From contig CAJTVN010000013.1 in the NCBI GenBank assembly GCA_910579685.1, positions 47,575 through 111,574 of the forward strand: a DNA stretch of 64,000 bases, written 5' to 3'. Below, piece after piece: positions 52,451 to 61,843 of the stretch. A program made the translations under genes and the position numbers. This DNA comes from an uncultured Lachnospiraceae bacterium (GTDB taxonomy: Bacteria; Bacillota; Clostridia; Lachnospirales; Lachnospiraceae). Below the pieces are notes generated by a model. It was given only the letters and a program-made list of their open reading frames with translations, did no database searches and was not told the DNA's origin. How positions within the stretch are numbered: the first letter of the stretch is position 1; every line of letters begins with the position of its first letter.

Positions 52451-54952
52451 ATGAATCGTGCGGAATTTAAGAAACTCACAGAAAACAGACTGGTCTTTCT
52501 GGACGGGGCCACGGGATCGAACCTGATAAAGAGAGGGATGCCCGCCGGCGCATGTCCGGAAAAGTGGATTCTGGAGCACAGGGATATCTTTACAGGGCTT
52601 CAGAGAGAGTATGTGGAGGCCGGGAGCGACATTATTTATGCGCCTACTTTTACGGCCAACCGAATAAAATTAAAGGAATACGGACTTCAGGATGAAGTGG
52701 TAAGGATAAACAGGGAGCTTGTGGCGCTCTCGAGGGAAGCCGCAGGAGGAAGGGCGTATGTGGCCGCGGATCTGACCATGACCGGGGAACAGCTCGCCCC
52801 CATGGGAAAGATGGATTTTGAGGAACTGGTTTCCGTGTACCGGGAACAGATCCGCATCACCTGCGAGGCGGGCGTGGATCTGATTGCGGTGGAGACCATG
52901 ATGAGCCTGCAGGAGACCCGGGCCGCTTTGATTGCGGCAAAGGAGGTCTGCCAGCTCCCCGTAATCGTCACCCTTACCTTTGAGGGGGACGGGAAGACAC
53001 TGTACGGGACGGATGCAAAGACGGCCGCCGTCGTTCTGGAAAAGCTCGGGGCGTCAGCCATCGGGGCCAATTGCTCCACCGGGCCGGATCAGATGACGGA
53101 CCTGATCGGAACCATTGCGGAGGTGGTGTCCGTTCCCGTGATTGCCAAGCCAAACGCAGGCCTTCCCTCCCTGAACGCACAGGGCGAGACGGTCTATGAT
53201 ATGGATGAAAAAGCCTTTACGGAGGGAATGCGCAGCCTGGTTCTTGCAGGGGCGTCCATAGTCGGCGGATGCTGCGGCACGTCTCCCTCCTATATCAGGG
53301 CAATCGCAGACGACCTTAAGGGGCGGGGGGCCGGGCTGATGGCGAGCCGGAGAAGAAGTGAGGGATCCGGCTGCGGCGTCCGGTATCTCACATCAGAGAG
53401 GAAATGTGTTTCCTTTGATCTGGATTCCCCTTTTCTGATTGTTGGGGAGCGGATCAACCCCACCGGCAAAAAAAAGCTGCAGGAAAAGCTGCGGGAAGGA
53501 AGCCTGGATCTGGTCGTTGATTATGCCGAAGAGCAGGAGGAATGCGGGGCTGCGCTTCTGGATATCAACGTTGGGATGAGCGGAATCGACGAGAAGGACA
53601 TGATGCTGCGGGTTCTGGATGAGGTAACCATGGCCTCGAGCCTTCCCCTTTCGCTGGACTCCAGCCATGTGGATGTTCTGGAGGCGGCATTGAGACGGTA
53701 TCCGGGACGGGCGCTGGTCAATTCCGTTTCCGCAGAATCCGAAAAGCTGGAAAAGCTGCTTCCCGTCATCCAAAAATACGGGGCCATGTTTATCCTGCTG
53801 CCGCTTTCTGATGAGGGGCTTCCCGCAAACATGGATGAGAAAATAGCAATCATAGAGAAAATCGCCGACCGGGCCCTTGCGCTGGGAATGACCAGGGAGG
53901 ATATCGTGGTGGACGGACTTGTGGCGACCGTGGGAGCTAATCCCAATGCGGCGAAAGAAGTTCTGGAAACCATTCGTTACTGCAGGGAAAGGGGATTTGC
54001 CACGATCTGCGGCCTTTCCAATATCTCCTTCGGGCTGCCGCAGAGAAGCTTTGTCAATGCGGCTTTTCTGTCCATGGCCATCCGGGAAGGGCTTACCATG
54101 GCCATCGCCAATCCTTCCCAGGATCTTCTGATGAATACGGCTTACGCCTCGGATCTGCTTCGGAACAAGGAAGGGGCCGACGTGCGCTATATTGAGCGGA
54201 TACAGGCTTACCAGGAGAGAATGCCGGAAGAGGTGACGGCCAAGGCGCAGGTAAAAGCAAAAACAGCGGACAAAGGCGTTGCGGTAAAGGAATCGGAGGA
54301 CAGTTCCGAAAACCGGGAAAAACAGGGCCAGCTCTACCAGGATGTACTAAAGGGGAACCGAAGGCAGATCAAAGAGCACGCAAAAGCCGCAATGGAGGCG
54401 GGAATGGAAGCCCAGAGCCTGCTGAACGAGATGCTGCTCCCGGCAATTAACGAGGTGGGAGAGCTGTTTGACAGAGGAAAATACTTCCTTCCCCAGCTGA
54501 TCGCCAGCGCACAGGCCATGAAGCTTGCCATTGAATATCTGGAGCCCTTTCTTTCCACCGGAGGGGGGGAGGGAGAAATGCCCGCGGTGGTGATTGCCAC
54601 GGTGGCCGGGGATATCCATGATATCGGCAAGAATCTGGTGGCAATGATGCTCAAAAATTATGGATTCCGTGTGATTGACCTGGGAAAGGATGTGCCAAAG
54701 GAAACCATAATCCAGGCGGCGAGAGAGCATCATGCGAAGATTATTGCTTTATCCGCACTCATGACCACCACCATGCAGGAGATGAAGCGGGTGGTGGATT
54801 ACGCAAGAGAGCAGAAGCTGGACGCCAAAATTATGATAGGAGGCGCTGTGATCACGGCGGATTATGCGCGGGAAATCGGAGCGGACGCCTATTCCGCAGA
54901 TGCGGCGGACGCCGTGAAGGTGGCGAAAAGGCTTCTTGGAATGGAGAATTGA
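52451..54952 (+). CDS. metH: Cobalamin-dependent methionine synthase lacking the activation domain
   Basis: MetH moves a methyl group from methyltetrahydrofolate to homocysteine. The 833-residue protein has a homocysteine domain (about 1-295, zinc Cys in IGANCSTGP and VGGCCGTSPSYIRAI). A pterin-binding barrel (about 320-570) has NPTGKKKLQEKL and LDSSHVDVLEAAL. A cobalamin cap/Rossmann pair (about 620-833) carries the cobalt-ligand motif DIHDIGKN. The C-terminal SAM-binding reactivation domain of the ~1200-residue enzyme is absent, as in other Clostridia, so reactivation must come from another protein. AGAGGAATC precedes the ATG. Confidence 0.96.
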   Translation: MNRAEFKKLTENRLVFLDGATGSNLIKRGMPAGACPEKWILEHRDIFTGLQREYVEAGSDIIYAPTFTANRIKLKEYGLQDEVVRINRELVALSREAAGGRAYVAADLTMTGEQLAPMGKMDFEELVSVYREQIRITCEAGVDLIAVETMMSLQETRAALIAAKEVCQLPVIVTLTFEGDGKTLYGTDAKTAAVVLEKLGASAIGANCSTGPDQMTDLIGTIAEVVSVPVIAKPNAGLPSLNAQGETVYDMDEKAFTEGMRSLVLAGASIVGGCCGTSPSYIRAIADDLKGRGAGLMASRRRSEGSGCGVRYLTSERKCVSFDLDSPFLIVGERINPTGKKKLQEKLREGSLDLVVDYAEEQEECGAALLDINVGMSGIDEKDMMLRVLDEVTMASSLPLSLDSSHVDVLEAALRRYPGRALVNSVSAESEKLEKLLPVIQKYGAMFILLPLSDEGLPANMDEKIAIIEKIADRALALGMTREDIVVDGLVATVGANPNAAKEVLETIRYCRERGFATICGLSNISFGLPQRSFVNAAFLSMAIREGLTMAIANPSQDLLMNTAYASDLLRNKEGADVRYIERIQAYQERMPEEVTAKAQVKAKTADKGVAVKESEDSSENREKQGQLYQDVLKGNRRQIKEHAKAAMEAGMEAQSLLNEMLLPAINEVGELFDRGKYFLPQLIASAQAMKLAIEYLEPFLSTGGGEGEMPAVVIATVAGDIHDIGKNLVAMMLKNYGFRVIDLGKDVPKETIIQAAREHHAKIIALSALMTTTMQEMKRVVDYAREQKLDAKIMIGGAVITADYAREIGADAYSADAADAVKVAKRLLGMEN

Positions 54953-54973
54953 TATAGAATTGGAGGAAAATGC

Positions 54974-55393
54974 ATGGATTATGATACCCAGAGAAATCTC
55001 ATGGAAAAGCTGGTAAAAAACTCCGAAAAGCAGCTTTTCTATTCCAGAATCGCCGCTTTTGCGGCCCTTGCGGCAGCGGCAGCGCTTGGAATCTGCCTGG
55101 CAATGACAATACCTTCCGTCATGCGGACCGTGGATCGGGCCAATGAAGTCATGGCGCAGGCGTCCGGCACCATTCACCTGGCAGACGACGCCATACGGAG
55201 CGTGACAGACATGAGCAATGCCATGAAGGATATGGGAACCAACATGGACGCCCTGATTTCGGAAAACGCCGAGTCCATTGAAGAGGTGATGAAGAAGGTG
55301 GAAGCCATAGATTTTGAAGGGCTGAATTCCGCAATCAAAGATCTGGGAGATACCGTGGAGCCCTTTGCAAAATTTTTCAATAAGTTCAAATAG
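54974..55393 (+). CDS. Uncharacterised membrane-anchored helical protein
   Basis: The 139-residue protein has one N-terminal membrane helix (about 24-46, Ala-rich). A long extracytoplasmic amphipathic region (HLADDAIRSVTDMSNAMKDM) follows, predicted coiled coil, similar in style to DUF948 or chemoreceptor-like helices. I recognise no specific family. It lies 21 bp after metH and 33 bp before ilvB, so all are co-transcribed. TTGGAGGAAAA precedes the ATG. No link to amino-acid synthesis is apparent from its sequence. Confidence 0.7.
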   Translation: MDYDTQRNLMEKLVKNSEKQLFYSRIAAFAALAAAAALGICLAMTIPSVMRTVDRANEVMAQASGTIHLADDAIRSVTDMSNAMKDMGTNMDALISENAESIEEVMKKVEAIDFEGLNSAIKDLGDTVEPFAKFFNKFK

Positions 55394-55426
55394 ATTACAG
55401 ACAGGAGAAAGGAGCTTGATCATAAA

Positions 55427-57043
55427 ATGATAGGTGCTGATGCAATTGTTAAATGTTTGGAGGAAGAGGGAGTAAAATATGTGTTCGGCTATCCGGGAGT
55501 GGCGATCTGCCCCTTCTACAACAGTATACTGGAATCCCCCATCCGGACAGTGCTGATCCGCACGGAGCAGAATGCGGCCCATGCGGCCAGCGGATTTGCC
55601 AGGGTTTCGGGGAAGGTGGGAGTCTGTGCCGTAACCTCGGGCCCGGGGGCCACCAATGTGATCACGGGAATCGCCACCGCCTTTGCGGACAGCATTCCCC
55701 TCGTATGCATTACCGGGCAGGTGAACTCGGAGCTCATTGGAAGCGACGTGTTCCAGGAGGCGGATATCACGGGTGCCGTGGAATCCTTTGTAAAATACAG
55801 CTATCTGGTGAAGAATGCCGAGGATATCCCCAGGATTTTCCGGGAGGCCTTTCATATCGCAAGCACCGGGCGCAAGGGTCCGGTGCTCATAGACGTACCC
55901 ATTGATATACAGAATGCGGAGATCCGAAAATTTGCCTATCCGGAAACCGTTTCCATGCGTACCTACAAGCCTACGGTAAAGGGAAACATGGTACAGATCA
56001 AAAAGGTTGCGGCCCAGCTGGAAAAGGCAAAGCGCCCGCTCCTGTGCGTGGGAGGCGGCGTGCTTTTATCCGAAGCGGAGCAGCAGCTTCGCCGCTTTTC
56101 GGAAAAGCACAGCATTCCCGTGGTGTCCACCATGATGGGAATCGGCGCAATGCCCACCAGGCATCCTCTCTACTATGGCATGGTGGGAAACAACGGAAAG
56201 CCCTGCGCAAACCGGGCCATGAACGAGTCCGATCTTCTGATCATGGTTGGCGCAAGGGTGGCGGACCGGGCGGTGAACCAGCCGGATGTGATCACGGAAA
56301 ACAAGGTCCTGATTCACATTGACGTGGATCCGGCCGAGATCGGAAAGAACGTGGGCCCTGCCATTCCTCTTGTGGGGGATGCCAGACATATTTTCGAGGA
56401 TCTTCTGGAACAGGATTTTACCTGCGGGCACCGGGAATGGATTGAAACGCTGGACGGCTATCGCACCTGTATGACGCCAAAGCGCAGTCCCAACCCGGAT
56501 TATGTGGATCCCGCATCTTTCATCACCATGCTCTCCGAGAACATGGAGGATGACGGAATCTATGTTGCGGACGTGGGACAGAACCAGATCTGGTCCTGCG
56601 GTTATCATATTGTAAAGAAGGGAAAGTTTTTGACCTCCGGCGGCATGGGCACCATGGGCTATTCCATCCCGGCGGCCATGGGCGCAAAGCTTGCGGACAG
56701 GAGCAGGCAGGTAATCGCCGTATGCGGGGACGGCTCCTTCCAGATGTCCATGATGGAGCTTGCCACCATGAACCAGCATGATATCCCGGTTAAGATCGTG
56801 GTTCTCAAAAACAATTACCTGGGAATGGTACGCGAATTCCAGCATTATACCTACAAAGACCGGTATTCCGTGGTGGATCTTACCGGAAGCCCGGATCTGG
56901 AAAAGCTGGCGGGGGCCTATCATATGGATTTTGCCCGTCTCGAAAATATGGACAGGGCGGAGGAAGTGATCCGGGAGTTTTTGAAGGAAGACAAGTCCAT
57001 GCTGCTGGAATGTATCATTGATCCCATGGATCTTGTAAAGTAA
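55427..57043 (+). CDS. ilvB: Acetolactate synthase large subunit (locus 2)
   Basis: This second ThDP-dependent large subunit has 538 residues: YVFGYPGVAICPFYNSIL, the catalytic Glu in IRTEQNAAHAASGFARVSG, the segment GSDVFQEADITG and the ThDP site CGDGSFQMSMMELATMNQHD. It is clearly diverged from the copy at 12820 (for example, GVAICPF replaces GGTILNV), so it is not a recent duplicate. Small-subunit genes follow directly, making this the more likely regulated enzyme. AAAGGAGCTTG precedes the ATG. Confidence 0.93.
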   Translation: MIGADAIVKCLEEEGVKYVFGYPGVAICPFYNSILESPIRTVLIRTEQNAAHAASGFARVSGKVGVCAVTSGPGATNVITGIATAFADSIPLVCITGQVNSELIGSDVFQEADITGAVESFVKYSYLVKNAEDIPRIFREAFHIASTGRKGPVLIDVPIDIQNAEIRKFAYPETVSMRTYKPTVKGNMVQIKKVAAQLEKAKRPLLCVGGGVLLSEAEQQLRRFSEKHSIPVVSTMMGIGAMPTRHPLYYGMVGNNGKPCANRAMNESDLLIMVGARVADRAVNQPDVITENKVLIHIDVDPAEIGKNVGPAIPLVGDARHIFEDLLEQDFTCGHREWIETLDGYRTCMTPKRSPNPDYVDPASFITMLSENMEDDGIYVADVGQNQIWSCGYHIVKKGKFLTSGGMGTMGYSIPAAMGAKLADRSRQVIAVCGDGSFQMSMMELATMNQHDIPVKIVVLKNNYLGMVREFQHYTYKDRYSVVDLTGSPDLEKLAGAYHMDFARLENMDRAEEVIREFLKEDKSMLLECIIDPMDLVK

Positions 57044-57073
57044 AAGGCTGCATGAGAAAGGTGGAAAGGCGCA

Positions 57074-57559
57074 ATGAAGAAAATATATTCCGTGTTAGTA
57101 GAAAACCGTTCCGGCGTTCTTTGCAAGGTGGCCGGGCTCTTCTCCAGAAGGTGTTTTAATATCGATTCCCTTGCCGTGGGGGAGACAAATGACAAAGCCG
57201 TCTCCTGCATGACGATTGTGAGCAGCGGGGACAAGCGGACCATCGAACAGATTGAAAAACAGCTGAACAAAAAGCTGGATGTCATCAAGGTCAAGACCTT
57301 TGACGCGGAGGGCAGCATCAGCCGGGAGCTGATGCTGATCAAAGTCAAATACAACAAGTCAAACCGCAGGGATATCATGGAGATCTGCGGGATCATGGAT
57401 GCGAAGATCGTGGATATGTCAAAGAACATGATGCTGATCCAGATGTGCGACCTTCCCGAGCGCACCCAGCTTCTGATCGACATGTTCCAGTCGATCAGTA
57501 TCGTGGAGGTTGCCCGCACCGGTACCCTGGCTTTGCAGAAATGCAATGAGACGGATTAA
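57074..57559 (+). CDS. ilvN: Acetolactate synthase small subunit, copy 1
   Basis: The 161-residue regulatory subunit has an N-terminal ACT domain (VLVENRSGVLCKVAGLFSRR, FNIDSLAVGETND). A C-terminal regulatory domain includes ELMLIKVKYNKSNRRDIME and EVARTGTLAL. Such subunits confer valine feedback on the large subunit. It begins 30 bp after ilvB and probably partners it. Confidence 0.95.
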   Translation: MKKIYSVLVENRSGVLCKVAGLFSRRCFNIDSLAVGETNDKAVSCMTIVSSGDKRTIEQIEKQLNKKLDVIKVKTFDAEGSISRELMLIKVKYNKSNRRDIMEICGIMDAKIVDMSKNMMLIQMCDLPERTQLLIDMFQSISIVEVARTGTLALQKCNETD

Positions 57560-57592
57560 AAAACATCAACAAAACAGGATAAAATGGTGCAA

Positions 57593-57621
57593 TTGACTTT
57601 TTAATATGATGTTGTTAAAAT
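57593..57621 (+). promoter_or_regulatory. Internal promoter ahead of the second ilvN
   Basis: TTGACT (57593-57598), 17 bp and TAAAAT (57616-57621) lie 28 bp before the second ilvN start, allowing ilvN2-ilvC expression apart from ilvB. Confidence 0.6.
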
Positions 57622-57649
57622 AATTTTTAATGTTAAGGAGGAAGTTATA

Positions 57650-58147
57650 GTGCGTAGAAAAGTATTTCAGCTGCTGGTTGACAATACCTCCGGTGTTCTC
57701 AGCCGTATATCAGGGTTGTTTTCCAGACGCGGCTACAACATTGAAAGTATAACCGCGGGCGTCACGGCGGATCCCCGTTTTACCAGGATCACCATCGTCA
57801 CCTCCGGGGATGACGAGATTCTGGATCAGATCGAGAAGCAGGTGGAGAAGCTCGTGGACGTGCGGGATATCAAGGAGCTTAAGGCGGACAGCAGCGTATA
57901 CCGGGAGCTGGCCCTGATCAAGGTCAGATGCGGCAGGGAGCAGCGCCAGGGGATCATATCGATTTCGGATATTTTCCGCGCAAATATCATTGACGTGTCG
58001 CCGGAGGGCCTGATCGTGGAGCTGACGGGAGACCAGGACAAGATCGACGCCTTTATCAGCCTTCTTGACGGATATGAAATCCTGGAGCTTGCCAGAACCG
58101 GAATCGCCGGTCTCGGAAGAGGGACCGATAATGTTACCTATCTGTAA
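57650..58147 (+). CDS. ilvN: Acetolactate synthase small subunit, copy 2
   Basis: The 165-residue ACT-domain protein starts KVFQLLVDNTSGVLSRISGL. It has FSRRGYNIESITAGVTADPR, which is closer to the canonical IlvH sequence than copy 1, and a C-terminal LALIKVRCGREQRQG and ELARTGIAGL. GTG start behind AAGGAGGAAG. Two adjacent, clearly diverged small subunits suggest that one serves each large subunit, or that hetero-assemblies tune feedback. It precedes ilvC. Confidence 0.95.
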   Translation: MRRKVFQLLVDNTSGVLSRISGLFSRRGYNIESITAGVTADPRFTRITIVTSGDDEILDQIEKQVEKLVDVRDIKELKADSSVYRELALIKVRCGREQRQGIISISDIFRANIIDVSPEGLIVELTGDQDKIDAFISLLDGYEILELARTGIAGLGRGTDNVTYL

Positions 58148-58262
58148 TGGCAGGCCGGAACTTACCTGGCTTTGAAGTCTTGGAGCGGACTTTTGTCTGT
58201 TCTTTAGAATAATTAACAATGTATGGTCAGAGGAAAGCCTCTGAAGGAAAGGAGTCAGAACA

Positions 58263-59282
<1,020 letters not shown>

Positions 59283-59306
59283 GGAGTATTATTTCATAGG
59301 AATAAA

Positions 59307-59363
59307 GGTGCGCCTTCCGGCGCACCGGGAAAAGACCGTCGGTGTGTGATCCGGCGGTTTTTT
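59307..59363 (+). terminator. Tandem hairpins terminating the ilv operon
   Basis: The first stem GGTGCGCC/GGCGCACC (59307-59314, 59319-59326) has no T-run. The second, ACCGTCGG/CCGGCGGT (59335-59342, 59351-59358), is followed by six T's and is the likely terminator. Confidence 0.8.
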
Positions 59364-59416
59364 CATTGTGTGCCGAGCATGGCACTCATCTTGCTGGTGT
59401 AAGTCCGGTCGTTTTT

Positions 59417-59470
59417 CCTTACGAAATCGTAAGGTTAAATTCACCAGATTGTAAGCTGCCCCTGCTATCC
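59417..59470 (+). promoter_or_regulatory. Response-regulator-type repeats upstream of the decayed ABC transporter
   Basis: CCTTACGA-AA-TCGTAAGG (59417-59434) is a perfect 8-bp inverted repeat. TCGTAAGG recurs as TTGTAAGC 22 bp downstream (59449-59456), two helical turns. A TATCCT -10-like box lies at 59465-59470. Direct repeats abutting a -10 are the pattern of OmpR/BceR-class activators of peptide-resistance ABC transporters. The matching two-component genes are not in the window. Confidence 0.5.
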
Positions 59471-59495
59471 TTTGGGAAAAGGAGATTATTATTAT

Positions 59496-60048
59496 ATGGA
59501 AATTTTAAGAATTGAAAACTTGTGTAAAACTTACGGTAAAGGCGAAGCAAAAGTAAACGCCTTGAAAAATGTGTCGTTTTCCCTTGAAAAGGGGGAGTTT
59601 GCCGCCGTTGTAGGTGAGTCCGGTTCTGGAAAAAGCACTCTGCTTAATTGTATTGGAACTTTAGATGCGCCGGCTTCTGGTTCTGTTTTTATTGACGGGC
59701 AAAACTTGTTTTCTATGAAAGAGGAAAAACAGACGATGTTTAGACGATGAACGCCGTCACCATTTACCGAGCCAGTTATCCGGGGGACAGCAGCAACGAG
59801 TAGCGATTGGCAGGGCACTGATTACACAGCCGAAACTTATTTTGGCAGACGAACCGACAGGAAATCTTGACAGTAAAAGCAGCAATGATGTTATTGATAT
59901 GCTTACCAGTGCTTCAAGACGTTTCCGGCAAACTATTTTGATGATTACGCACAATAATAATTTAACTGCTTCGGTTGACAGGGTATTTCGTGTAAGTGAC
60001 GGTATTCTTATAGATTTGGGAGGGACAGCTAATGAAACATTATCTTAA
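59496..60048 (+). pseudogene. Broken ABC transporter ATP-binding gene (MacB/BceA/LolD type)
   Basis: The first frame from 59496 encodes an intact start and Walker A (VVGESGSGKSTLLNCIGTLD) and stops at TGA 59748-59750. A different frame from about 59740 continues with LPSQLSGGQQQRVAIGRAL, LILADEPTGNLD and ILMITHNNNL to 60048. The Q-loop and about 50-60 residues between Walker A and the signature are missing. An internal deletion with frameshift therefore inactivated the gene. The intact ancestor would have powered export or removal of antimicrobial peptides or lipids with an FtsX-type permease. Confidence 0.85.
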
Positions 60049-60772
60049 ACTTGTTCTTATATCTGCCAAAATTCACCGCAAGCAAAGCAAAATGACCCGT
60101 ATTTGTATTACCCTTGCGGTACTTTTGGTTGCCGTCATGTTTGGGCTTGCCGATATGTATTTACAGGGGATAACACAAAATCAGATGGAGGAAAGCGGGA
60201 ATTGGCATTATGAGTTTCAATCTATTGATACACAAACGGCTTCCTTTATTTCGGCACGTCCAGAGATAGAGGTTGCCGGGTGGCACAATACGATTTCTTC
60301 CGAAGCAGGATATTCTATAAAAGAACAGCCTATCGCAATCAGCGCACAAAATAAAAGCGTTTTTGAAAATATATTTCTGAATGGAATTACGGAGGGAGAA
60401 TATCCAGACACGCCAAACGAGATAGCCATATCTTCTTTACTAAAAAATACTGCTTCTGTTTCATTGAATGGAACGGTTGAATTATATAAACCAGACGGAA
60501 GTGCAGCGGATTATCTGGTTGTTGGATTTTTAGATGATACAGAAACATCACGCTTAATTTCCGATGATATGTCGATTGCAGTAATGACACCAGAGGGATT
60601 GGGGATGCTTGCTGTTCCTAATGTCAATGAAAGTTATGTTGTTCAATTTTCACGTTTATGCATAGGAACACGGAAACTGCTTGTATTATCAAGGAAACCT
60701 GCGGGGAGTTTTCGTGATAATATAGGTGTTTCCGTGTTTGCGTATGAAAAAACGGTAAAAATAAATGGATAA
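60032..60772 (+). pseudogene. Truncated FtsX/BceB-type ABC permease gene
   Basis: The ATG at 60032 follows GGGAGGGACAG and overlaps the ATPase remnant. About 246 residues are read. A first membrane helix (ITLAVLLVAVMFGLADMYL) and MacB-like extracellular domain (NGITEGEYPDTPNEIAISSL) look normal. After about VVQFSR (near 60650) the sequence no longer resembles the family, and the frame ends without the three C-terminal helices. Family members are typically several hundred residues longer. It is non-functional as a transporter. Confidence 0.8.
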
Positions 60773-60785
60773 ATGATAAACAAGG

Positions 60786-60811
60786 AAAAGGGCTGTTCAT
60801 GGCTCTTTTTT
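60786..60811 (+). terminator. Terminator after the ABC permease remnant
   Basis: AAAAGGGC (60786-60793) pairs with GCTCTTTT (60802-60809, one G-T pair) across an 8-nt loop and is followed by T's. Confidence 0.6.
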
Positions 60812-60889
60812 GATTTCCTGAAAAATACTTGTCTTATGCCATTGGATAAAAACAGTGAAGTGCTACGCAGATTTTTTTAATGAAAGGTA

Positions 60890-60920
60890 TTGACTATTCC
60901 CTTGGGGGTTAGTTTATCAT
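60890..60920 (+). promoter_or_regulatory. MerR-type promoter with 19-bp spacer
   Basis: TTGACT (60890-60895) and TATCAT (60915-60920) are separated by 19 bp, the overlong spacing that MerR proteins correct by twisting DNA. The spacer carries the imperfect dyad ACTATTCCC-TT-GGGGGTTAGT (60893-60913). It precedes the MerR gene and its operon, so it is likely self-regulated. Confidence 0.75.
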
Positions 60921-60939
60921 AAGTCTTGGAGGTGAAAAT

Positions 60940-61800
60940 ATGCTGATCAACGAAGTGTGCAGGGAATGTTCCTTAACCAAAAAGGCTATTGAGTATTATA
61001 TAGAGCAGGGGATTGTTGCTCCAGCTATACAAGAGAATGGATACCGCAGTTTTTCAGACGAGGATATTGCTGTTTTGAAAAAAGTTTCTGTTTTAAGAAC
61101 CTTGGGATTATCTGTTGCGGACATCCATGATGTCCTATCGAACAAGGATGCGGCGGCATTAAATGAGGTCTACCATAAGAAGTCTGTGCAAATGCTTATT
61201 CAGCAGGAAAAGCAGGGACTGATCCAGGAGCTTGCATCAAATCATGATTGGGAACAGATACAGAGCAGACTGCATCGGCTTCAAAAAAAGCAGATGGTTT
61301 TGGAACGCCTGATAGATGCTTTTCCGGGGTATTACGGGAAATTCCTCTGCCTGCATTTTGCACCATATCTTAATTGCCTGGTTGTGACAGACACACAGCA
61401 GGAGGCGTTTGATGCAGTCATTGCTTTTCTGGACAGTGCTGATTTTGACATTCCGGACGATCTGAAAGGGTATCTTGACGAGATAACCCTGAATCTTGGC
61501 AGTGGATTTATGGAAGCCGCATCATCCAGTATAAATGAGGCTGTCAATGAAACAGAAAAATACATTGCAGACCACCATGAAGAAATCGAAAGATATCTTA
61601 CCTATAAACGTTCCGAAGAATATGAAGCCACGCCTGCCGGACGCCTGGAAAAGGAACTGCGCCGGTTCAACAGCATGAGCGGATATAATGACATATTTAT
61701 TCCGGCAATGTGCCAGTTAAGTGAATCTTATCGAAAATACCATGAAGGGTTATTGGCGGCAAATGAAATGCTTTCAAAAAAATATACGGAGCCGGAATAA
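60940..61800 (+). CDS. MerR-family transcriptional regulator
   Basis: The 286-residue protein has an N-terminal MerR winged helix (CSLTKKAIEYYIEQGIVAP, NGYRSFSDEDIAVLKKVSVL) and a dimerisation coiled coil. A ~170-residue C-terminal domain lies where MerR-type drug sensors bind ligand, but I do not recognise its fold. GGAGGTGAAA precedes the ATG. It heads an operon with an ABC exporter, so it probably induces export when bound to a toxic compound. Confidence 0.92.
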   Translation: MLINEVCRECSLTKKAIEYYIEQGIVAPAIQENGYRSFSDEDIAVLKKVSVLRTLGLSVADIHDVLSNKDAAALNEVYHKKSVQMLIQQEKQGLIQELASNHDWEQIQSRLHRLQKKQMVLERLIDAFPGYYGKFLCLHFAPYLNCLVVTDTQQEAFDAVIAFLDSADFDIPDDLKGYLDEITLNLGSGFMEAASSSINEAVNETEKYIADHHEEIERYLTYKRSEEYEATPAGRLEKELRRFNSMSGYNDIFIPAMCQLSESYRKYHEGLLAANEMLSKKYTEPE

Positions 61801-61843
61801 TATGCGGAGAAAAGAGTTTGAGAATATTACGGGGAGGTTCTAT

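Noticed and set aside
58148..58262. Attenuator before ilvC
   Set aside because: Small hairpins are present (AAGTCT/GGACTT and TCAGAGG/CCTCTGA), but there is no T-run of terminator quality and no leader ORF rich in Ile, Val or Leu codons.
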